13,398 bases of DNA from CAZMGT01 sp964565895 (GTDB lineage: Bacteria > Armatimonadota > Zipacnadia > UBA1398 > CAZMGT01): positions 1 to 13,398 of the forward strand of contig CAZMGT010000075.1 in assembly GCA_964565895.1 (NCBI GenBank), read 5' to 3'. The notes beneath the pieces were generated by a model that searched no databases, was not told where the DNA came from, and saw nothing but the letters and a program-made list of their open reading frames with translations. Positions 8,019-13,398 of the stretch are shown here, piece after piece. Position 1 is the stretch's first letter. The number at the start of each line of letters is the position of its first letter. The position numbers and the translations under genes are program-made.

Positions 8019-9620
8019 CTAAAGCTTCTCCCGCTTAACCAACTTCCCGTTGACGTAAACGAGGATCTCGAGCGTGCCGCGGCCGGAGACGGGCTCGTCT
8101 ACGCGGTCGCCCGGCTCGTGCAGCTCGTCGTAGACGGTGCGCTCGACACCGCCCTGGCGGAGCTTAATTTGCACGCGCTGCGTGCGCGGCCCGCGAGGGA
8201 CGGTGACCACGACGTGGGACGACTTTAACGGGCCGGAGGCGCGCGGCGGAGGGAGCTTCTCCGGCCCGGAGCTAATGAGCAGGTCCACCGTGCTCCCCTC
8301 GGGGATGCGCCGGCCGGGCTTGGGGCACTGGCTGAGCACGGCGTTGCGCGCGAGAATGCTGCTTGGCGCGCGCTCGATCCGCCCGGCTCTTAGACCTACC
8401 TCCGCCAGCGCCTGCTTCGCGGAGTCGAGGTCGATGGAGGTAACGTCCGGGACCTCTACGCTGCGCGCCCCGCGGGAGACGCGGGCGTAAACCATGCGCC
8501 CCTCTTTGACCACCTTCCCCGCGCGCGGCTTGGCCCAGACTACCTGGCCGGCGGGTATCTGGGGGTCGTAAACCTGGTCCACAATGGCCAGGGAGAGGTT
8601 GCGCTGGGCGAGCGTTTGGCGCGCCTCGTCCACGGACATGCCCACGATGTTCGGGACGACGACCTCGCGCGGCTCGGTGCTCCGCCAGTGGGCATAGAGG
8701 ACGAGCGGGGGAACGGCGATCGCCGCGGGGAGAAGGAGGGCATAGATAACCCCGACGACGACGGGCCAGATGGGGTGCTCAACAAGCGGCCGGGCGCGGC
8801 GCGCCCGAGCGGCCCCGCGGCGCGGGTGGAGGAACGGCTCGGCCACGCGCAACAGCACGCGGCGCAGGTCTTGTGCGCTGGCAAAGCGCGCGTTGGGCTG
8901 CTCGGCGAGGCAGCGGCTGACGATCGAGTCGAGCTCGGGGTCGATCTCCGGGTCGATGTCGCGCGCCGAGGTGGAGCCGGTGGGCGGGACCTGGCCGGTA
9001 AGCATGCGGTAAAGGAGCACGCCGAGGGAGTAGATGTCGGACTGAGGGAGGGCGTCGCCCCCCTGGCGGCGCTCGGGGGCGGCGTAGGGGTCGTCTACGG
9101 CGCCGGGATAGGGTCGGCCGCGCAACGCCTCGGCCAGCCCGGCGCAAGATAAGCGCAACTGGCGCACATCGTCGCCCGGGCCAAGGAGCACCGCAGCGGG
9201 GGAGAGGGCTCCGTGCACGATGTCCTTGCCGTGGATAAACTCCAGCGCCTCGACAATGCGCAGGGCGGCGACGGCAGCCTCCTCCGGCTCGAGCGTGCCG
9301 CGCGCGCGGAGCAGGTCGGCGAGCGTGCGCCGGCTGTCGCCCTCGGCGACCATGGCCACCGTGCGCGGGGTCTCTACGCAAGCGTGATAGCCGGCGACGC
9401 GGAGATGGGCGCCGGCGGAAAGCCGCGCGGCAGCGATCTTTAGCGCGGGAACGACGGTGGGCAAGCCGGTGTACTGCGGCTGGAGGGCGTATACGGTCGC
9501 CCGCTCGCCACGCGGGCCCTGGGCGTCGTAGATCTCAAACGGCCCGGCGTCGCGCAGCTTCTCGTTAATGCGATACTCCTCCGCGAGGACGTCGCCTTCG
9601 GAAAACAGAGGGTTGGGCAT
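8019..9620 (-). CDS. Membrane pseudokinase with two extracellular PASTA domains
   Basis: A 533-residue protein with a PknB-like layout but a dead kinase fold. Residues about 10-262 follow the Ser/Thr kinase order. The ATP-site Lys position reads V43-Y-A-L-Q47. The catalytic loop reads H136-G-A-L-S-P-A-A-V144 in place of HRDxKPxN. The DFG position reads C159-A-G161. No glycine loop is seen (KLRDAGPFEIYDA). Structural motifs persist: PYAAPE (178-183), SDIYSLGVLLYRMLTG (194-209) and the LAEQPNARF segment. A membrane span (about 284-309) leads to PASTA 1 (about 317-384) and PASTA 2 (about 387-453), then a small beta-rich C-terminal region (about 468-533) of unknown type. PASTA domains typically sense peptidoglycan fragments or related ligands. 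ATG 9620 is preceded by GGAG; a TTG three codons earlier lacks good spacing. It lies 40 bases after the active kinase gene on the same strand, so an operon and a protein complex are likely. Confidence 0.88.
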   Translation of the reverse strand: MPNPLFSEGDVLAEEYRINEKLRDAGPFEIYDAQGPRGERATVYALQPQYTGLPTVVPALKIAAARLSAGAHLRVAGYHACVETPRTVAMVAEGDSRRTLADLLRARGTLEPEEAAVAALRIVEALEFIHGKDIVHGALSPAAVLLGPGDDVRQLRLSCAGLAEALRGRPYPGAVDDPYAAPERRQGGDALPQSDIYSLGVLLYRMLTGQVPPTGSTSARDIDPEIDPELDSIVSRCLAEQPNARFASAQDLRRVLLRVAEPFLHPRRGAARARRARPLVEHPIWPVVVGVIYALLLPAAIAVPPLVLYAHWRSTEPREVVVPNIVGMSVDEARQTLAQRNLSLAIVDQVYDPQIPAGQVVWAKPRAGKVVKEGRMVYARVSRGARSVEVPDVTSIDLDSAKQALAEVGLRAGRIERAPSSILARNAVLSQCPKPGRRIPEGSTVDLLISSGPEKLPPPRASGPLKSSHVVVTVPRGPRTQRVQIKLRQGGVERTVYDELHEPGDRVDEPVSGRGTLEILVYVNGKLVKREKL

Positions 9621-9660
9621 TTTCTCCAAACTCCCGCAGGAGAAGAGTTCTTATCCGCCG

Positions 9661-10662
9661 CTATAGGGCGAGCAGAACGACGCCCACGATCGCCCCGGCG
9701 AGGACAAACGCGGCCGCGGCGGCCCAGTATAGCCTGCGCTGGAGGCGCTCCACGCGGGCGGCAAGCTCGCGCAGCTCGTCCACGGTTTGCGTTGCCGGGC
9801 CGCGGGCGAGCGCGGGGCCTGCCTCGGGCAGGTCGTCGCTGACGTAGGACCGGCGCGCCTGGACGGCCTTAATGTCCTCGAGCATCTCGCCCGCGGTCTG
9901 ATAACGCGCGGCGGGGTCGTTGCGCAGGGCTTTGTTGATTATCTGGCAAATCTCCGGGGGAATGTCGGCGTCGTACTGGGGCTCTTTGTATTCCATGTTA
10001 TAGGCGATCTCCTCGAGGGAGTCGCCGGCAAATGGACGCCGGCCGGTGATCATCTCATAGAGGACGACGCCGGTGGAGAAGATGTCTGTGCGGCGGTCTA
10101 CCTGGCGCCCGCGGATTTGCTCGGGAGACATGTAGCTTGGGGTGCCGATAATCTCGCGCCGAGCGCGCAGCGTCCCCTCGCGCTCGAGCTTGGCGATGCC
10201 GAAGTCGGCGATCTTCACCCGGCCGTCGGCAAGCAGGAACATGTTCGAGGGCTTGATGTCGCGGTGGACGATGCCCTGCTCGCCGGCATAATGGAGGGCG
10301 TCGAGGAGCTGCGCGGCGATGTCCAGCGCCTCGTCGATGGTCAGCTTGCCCCGGCGGCGGAGAACCTCGGCGAGCGTCGGGCCCTCGAGATATTCCATGA
10401 TAATGTAGCTTTCGCCGTTTTCCGTCCCCGCGTCGTAGATGGAGACGATGTTCGGATGGTTGAGCGCCGCAGCGGCGACGGCTTGGCGGCCGAAGCGAAT
10501 ACGCGCCTCGCGCTGGCCCTCGGCGCTGGCGTTTTTAGGGATGCGCAACTGCTTTATCGCTACGCGGCGGCCGATCTCCGGGTCGTGGCCCTCCCAGATA
10601 ACGTCGTTGCTCTCGGCGATCTTGCGCGTAATCTCGTAGCGGCCGAGAATTTTTCTGGTCAT
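9661..10662 (-). CDS. Tail-anchored PknB-type Ser/Thr protein kinase with atypical ATP-binding lobe
   Basis: A 333-residue kinase. The kinase domain (about 8-265) has VAIK (K37), HPNIV, HRDIKPSN (H133, D135, K137, N140), DFG (D153-G155), an activation segment with T164 and T174 before PSYMSPEQ, and DIFSTGVVLYEMITG. These support phosphotransfer to Ser or Thr. Two usual nucleotide-lobe features are changed: the glycine loop reads A16-E-S-N-D-V-I-W23, without glycines, and the alpha-C Glu of the REA motif is Gln (R59-Q60-A61). Residues 293-311 form a short coiled-coil-like helix before a single C-terminal membrane span (312-332), and nothing lies outside, so it has no sensor domain of its own. 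ATG 10662 has GAGG just upstream; the longer open frame to 10761 would run through the candidate promoter. First gene of a pair with the PASTA pseudokinase. The alternative that it too is weakly active cannot be excluded. Confidence 0.92.
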   Translation of the reverse strand: MTRKILGRYEITRKIAESNDVIWEGHDPEIGRRVAIKQLRIPKNASAEGQREARIRFGRQAVAAAALNHPNIVSIYDAGTENGESYIIMEYLEGPTLAEVLRRRGKLTIDEALDIAAQLLDALHYAGEQGIVHRDIKPSNMFLLADGRVKIADFGIAKLEREGTLRARREIIGTPSYMSPEQIRGRQVDRRTDIFSTGVVLYEMITGRRPFAGDSLEEIAYNMEYKEPQYDADIPPEICQIINKALRNDPAARYQTAGEMLEDIKAVQARRSYVSDDLPEAGPALARGPATQTVDELRELAARVERLQRRLYWAAAAAFVLAGAIVGVVLLAL

Positions 10663-10702
10663 GTTCCTCGCCTCGCGCGGCGCGGGTACGCTTTCGCGCG
10701 AG

Positions 10703-10731
10703 ATTGTACAGTAGCGCAGCGCGCAGGGCAA
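10703..10731 (-). promoter_or_regulatory. Candidate sigma70-type promoter for the kinase pair
   Basis: Read on the minus strand, TTGCCC (10726-10731) is followed after exactly 17 bases by TACAAT (10703-10708), which differs from the -10 consensus at one position. Transcription would start near 10696, giving a leader of about 35 bases before the kinase ATG at 10662. It sits in the 176-base gap between divergent genes; no equally good pair was found for the LarA-family gene on the other side. Confidence 0.42.
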
Positions 10732-10838
10732 CCTCGCCCCTGCGCCAGACAAGCCGAGCAAAGGGCATTCGGGCAGGCGCGCAAAAGCGCCCGCGGAAAC
10801 GATATCCTGCGGGCCTTAGGAAGGGGCGCGAGCGGGCA

Positions 10839-12092
10839 ATGGCTGTGTTAGAGTTCGCCTATGGCCGTGGAGTGCAGCGTGCAGAAGTTGCCGACGAGCG
10901 CCTGCTGGCCGCGGTGCGCCTGCGCGGGCAGCCCGCGCTATCCGACGTGCGCGGCGCGGTAGAGCGCGCGCTGGCCGCGCCCCGGGGCCCGCGGCTGGAG
11001 GATGTCGTGCGCCCGGGGGAGTCGGTGCTCGTGATTACCGTAGACCACACGCGGCCCTCGCCGCGGGCACTCGTTGAGCCCATCGTCGAGCGGCTGGAGA
11101 GGCTTGGGGCGCGCGTGGAAATAATGGTCGCCCTGGGCAACCATCGGCCGATGCGCCGCGAGGAGCTGCGCCGGCACTTGGGGCGCGAGGATGTCCTGCA
11201 GTCGGAGCCGCGCGGGAAGGCGGTGTGCCTGGGCGAGACCTCGTTGGGCACGCCGATCGAAGTGTGCGCGCGGGTAATGGAGTTCGACCGGCGGGTGTTA
11301 GTGGGTTTCGTCGAGCCCTCGTATCTTTTGGGTTTTTCCGGCGGGCGGAAGCTAATTTTGCCCGGTGTTGCCTCGGCGCGGGCGATCTCCGCCAACCACT
11401 TTCTTTCGCTCAGCGCGGGCCGAGTGCTCGGCGTGCTTAACGGAAACCCGCTTTCTGAGGACGCGCTTGAGGCGGCGCGCGCCGTGGGCGTGGACTGGAC
11501 GTGCGACGCCGTGCTTAACCCGGACGACTCGGTCGCCGGCGTTTACGCGGGGGACCTGGTGGAGGCCCACGGCGCGGCGTGCGCGCAGTGCGCGGAGATC
11601 TATACCACGGAGGTGCCCGAGCCGGCGGACATTGTTATTACCTCGCCCGGGGGCTGGCCCTATGACGTGGATTTTATTCAGGGGAAAAAGGCCCTTGTCC
11701 CGGCGTTGGAGTGCGTGCGCGAGGGCGGGGTGATAATCCTGCTCTCTCAATGCGCGGAGGGCTGGGGGAGCGAGGCGCAGTATGAGCGGCTGCTCGAGCG
11801 CGCAGGGCCGGAGGAGATTTTGCGCATTGCCGCAGAGCAGAGGACGACGGGGCGCTGCCCGTATGAGTGGGCGACGTGCTCTACGGCGTTTTTGTTTTCG
11901 GCAATGTATAACGAAAAGCGGGGGGAACTAATCGTTGTCAGCAGCATGGCCCAAGCGCTGAAGAACACATTTGTGCGCACCGCCCCGAACCTTTGCCAAG
12001 CGCTGCGCATGGCGGAGGAGCGCGTGGGCTCGCGCAGCTCGGTGGTCGCCATTTTCGGCGGACGGAGGGCGATCGTCCGCCTGCGGCGCTAG
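10839..12092 (+). CDS. LarA-family nickel-pincer racemase/epimerase homologue
   Basis: A 417-residue homologue of lactate racemase LarA, the cytoplasmic enzyme family that interconverts alpha-hydroxyacid stereoisomers with a nickel-pincer nucleotide. Visible motifs are VDHTRP (68-73), G100-N-H102-R-P-M (general acid/base His), GFSGGRK (165-171; K171 is the Lys that binds the cofactor), and SANH (H187, nickel ligand). The His expected just before the GFSGGRK stretch (E-P-H-Y in relatives) is S161 here. Length fits the family. The start at ATG 10839 gives the typical opening MAVLEFAYG; GGAAGG lies about 15 bases upstream, rather far, so translation initiation is poorly marked. No larB, larC or larE cofactor genes are in the window. 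It is divergent from the kinase pair and has no partner downstream. The substrate cannot be told from sequence; lactate is only one option. Positions 12093-12208 show nothing recognisable. Confidence 0.88.
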   Translation: MAVLEFAYGRGVQRAEVADERLLAAVRLRGQPALSDVRGAVERALAAPRGPRLEDVVRPGESVLVITVDHTRPSPRALVEPIVERLERLGARVEIMVALGNHRPMRREELRRHLGREDVLQSEPRGKAVCLGETSLGTPIEVCARVMEFDRRVLVGFVEPSYLLGFSGGRKLILPGVASARAISANHFLSLSAGRVLGVLNGNPLSEDALEAARAVGVDWTCDAVLNPDDSVAGVYAGDLVEAHGAACAQCAEIYTTEVPEPADIVITSPGGWPYDVDFIQGKKALVPALECVREGGVIILLSQCAEGWGSEAQYERLLERAGPEEILRIAAEQRTTGRCPYEWATCSTAFLFSAMYNEKRGELIVVSSMAQALKNTFVRTAPNLCQALRMAEERVGSRSSVVAIFGGRRAIVRLRR

Positions 12093-12208
12093 GCAAAAGG
12101 GCGGACGAGAACAGGCGGCGAAACAACGGGGCGAACCGCGCTTGGCCGTGGGGCGTCGTAGTGCGTGGAGGCAAGCGCGCAAACGTTTTGCCGCGGAGCG
12201 TGGAAACA

Positions 12209-13398
12209 ATGCGCAAGGTAATGGTTCTTGTGGGCTTGGCTTTGCTGTTGCCGGCGCTCTCCCGCGCGTTGGCCCAGGAGCAGGGGCCGGAGCGGTGGTG
12301 CTTGGTAATCGCCGTGGAGAGCTACGTTAATCGCGAGCAGATTCCCCGTCGCACGGGCGCGGCGACCGCGGGATATGCCGTCTACGCGGAGCTGACCTCG
12401 GAGTTTCAGGGGAAGATCGCTCCGGAGCGCGCGCGCTGCCTCATTGACTCCGAGGCGCGTAGCGACAGCGTGGGCCCGGCGTTTGAGGAGCTTGCCGCGG
12501 CGGTAAAGCCTGATGATGTGTTTTTGGCATATATCGCCCTGCGCACGGCGATCGCCAAGGGCGAGGGCGGGGCAAAGCTTTATCTGCTCGTCTATGACTC
12601 GGACTTGAGCAAGCTGGAGGAGACGGCGATCTCCCTCGCCCAGCTCAGGCTGTGGCTGGCGCAGATTCCGGCGAAGAGGAAGGTGCTGTTTTTCGACTGC
12701 AGCTTTCAAGACGCGCTGCGGCCGGAGGGCACGCCGGCTGACCTCGTCGCTCCGCAGACGTATTTGCAGGAGCTCGCGCAAGCGGCAGTGGTGTGGAGCC
12801 CGACGACCACGGCGCAGAAGCTTGTGGAAACGCCGCTTAACCGGCCGCCGCTGGGGTTTTGCCTGTATACCGCGATGCAGGCGTTTGGCGACAGGAACGA
12901 CGACGGGAAGATTACCATGGCCGAGCTGCTGCAGTTTGCCCGCGAGACGCTGAAGGAGGCCTATAAGAAAAACCCGCGCGACATGCCGCGGGTTACCATC
13001 GCCGGCGAGCTGGACCCCACGATGTACTTCGCCGACGTTCCCCCGCGCGACCCTAAGTGCCCGAAGGGAATGCGGCGGGTGGACAACGTGTGCATTGACA
13101 TTTACGAGGCGCCGAACAAACCCGGAGCGCTACCCCTGACCGGCGGGGAGAACTTCTTCTGGTTTGCCGAGCAGGTGTGCAAGCGGGCGGGGAAGCGGCT
13201 CTGTTCGGCGGAGGAGTGGCGGCTGGGCTGCTCCGGCCCGCAGCGGCTGAAGTTTCCCTATGGCAACAGATACCAGCCGGGCTATTGCAACGTGCGCAGC
13301 GGGGAGAAGCAGGCGGAGGTTATCGGCTCGCGGCCGTTTTGCGTCAGCCCCTACGGGCTGTATGACATGGTGGGCAACGTGGCGGAATGGACGGGCAA
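12209..13398 (+). CDS. Secreted caspase-like (catalytic dyad missing) / EF-hand / FGE-like fusion (3' end cut)
   Basis: An open frame of 396 codons runs off the right edge. MRKVMVLVGLALLLPALSRA is a signal peptide, with cleavage near A22. Residues about 28-200 follow the caspase-like (C14) order: WCLVIAVESY, PDDVFLAYIA, the segment ISLAQLRLWLAQIPAKRKVLF and FFDCSFQDA. The expected S-G-H-G is A110-L-R-T113 and the D-x-C position is D163-C164-S165, so both catalytic residues appear lost. D228-R-N-D-D-G-K-I-T-M-A-E239 is a full EF-hand loop (ligand positions D228, N230, D232, T236, E239). From about 283 an FGE/SUMF1-type domain starts: NVCIDIYEAPN, AGKRLCSAEEW (327-337), FPYGN, and YGLYDMVGNVAEWTG at the edge. 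Cys residues at 295, 324, 332, 341, 360 and 378 mark a Cys-rich variant. The true FGE active-site region would lie beyond the window, so sulfatase-activating ability cannot be judged. The ribosome site is weak. Likely an extracytoplasmic binding or scaffold protein. Confidence 0.83.
   Translation, partial: MRKVMVLVGLALLLPALSRALAQEQGPERWCLVIAVESYVNREQIPRRTGAATAGYAVYAELTSEFQGKIAPERARCLIDSEARSDSVGPAFEELAAAVKPDDVFLAYIALRTAIAKGEGGAKLYLLVYDSDLSKLEETAISLAQLRLWLAQIPAKRKVLFFDCSFQDALRPEGTPADLVAPQTYLQELAQAAVVWSPTTTAQKLVETPLNRPPLGFCLYTAMQAFGDRNDDGKITMAELLQFARETLKEAYKKNPRDMPRVTIAGELDPTMYFADVPPRDPKCPKGMRRVDNVCIDIYEAPNKPGALPLTGGENFFWFAEQVCKRAGKRLCSAEEWRLGCSGPQRLKFPYGNRYQPGYCNVRSGEKQAEVIGSRPFCVSPYGLYDMVGNVAEWTG

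Noticed and set aside
9787..10851. 354-residue plus-strand open frame over the kinase gene
   Set aside because: It lies opposite the clear HRD/DFG kinase and shows no recognisable motif.
12089..12781. 230-residue minus-strand open frame
   Set aside because: Antisense to the signal peptide and caspase-like region of the gene that runs off the right edge, which has the better protein character.
13055..13398. FGE-like domain as the maturase of the upstream sulfatase
   Set aside because: It is an 11.6 kb distant domain of a secreted fusion protein with a Cys-rich variant sequence, and the diagnostic active-site cysteines lie beyond the window, so no link can be supported.

Overview
The window is G+C-rich bacterial DNA that is densely coded on both strands. 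It carries no RNA genes, insertion sequences, CRISPR arrays or phage genes that I can recognise. The gene mix points to Planctomycetota or a neighbouring lineage such as Armatimonadota: a Tat-exported sulfatase beginning MNRREFLG, a very large exported protein joining a methyltransferase-like domain to PQQ-type beta-propellers, a BatA-like VWA protein, PASTA-type kinase signalling, and a caspase-like/FGE-like fusion. The lineage is inferred from gene content only.

Layout. Positions 1-80 hold the end of a plus-strand gene whose tail resembles a carbohydrate-binding module. It converges on a heparan-N-sulfatase-like sulfatase (minus, 101-1570). Divergent from that is the 1,095-residue methyltransferase-like/beta-propeller protein (1763-5050). 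After a possible terminator comes a TPR gene on the minus strand (5217 to about 5663) that has lost its 5' end. Then a plus-strand pair encodes a BatA-like VWA membrane protein (5799-7640) and a 107-residue membrane/coiled-coil protein (7661-7984), closed by a probable terminator. The minus-strand pair 10662 to 8019 encodes a tail-anchored Ser/Thr kinase and, 40 bases downstream, a membrane protein with a kinase fold lacking every catalytic residue plus two external PASTA domains. Divergent from the kinase is a LarA-family nickel-dependent racemase homologue (10839-12092). Last is a secreted protein, cut by the window end, with a caspase-like domain that has lost its catalytic dyad, an EF-hand loop and an FGE/SUMF1-like domain (12209 to the end).

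How the parts may work together. The first 5 kb looks like polysaccharide-related export functions: sulfated-glycan hydrolysis, a possible carbohydrate-binding protein and a large extracytoplasmic propeller protein. The most distinctive element is the kinase pair. In the usual PknB/StkP design one protein holds both an active kinase and the PASTA sensor. Here the activity sits in one short membrane protein and the PASTA sensor on a degenerate kinase next door, which suggests a two-subunit receptor. The window is also rich in catalytic domains with missing or changed key residues: the pseudokinase, the pseudo-caspase, a LarA homologue with one general acid/base His replaced by Ser, and the active kinase itself with an altered glycine loop and alpha-C glutamate.
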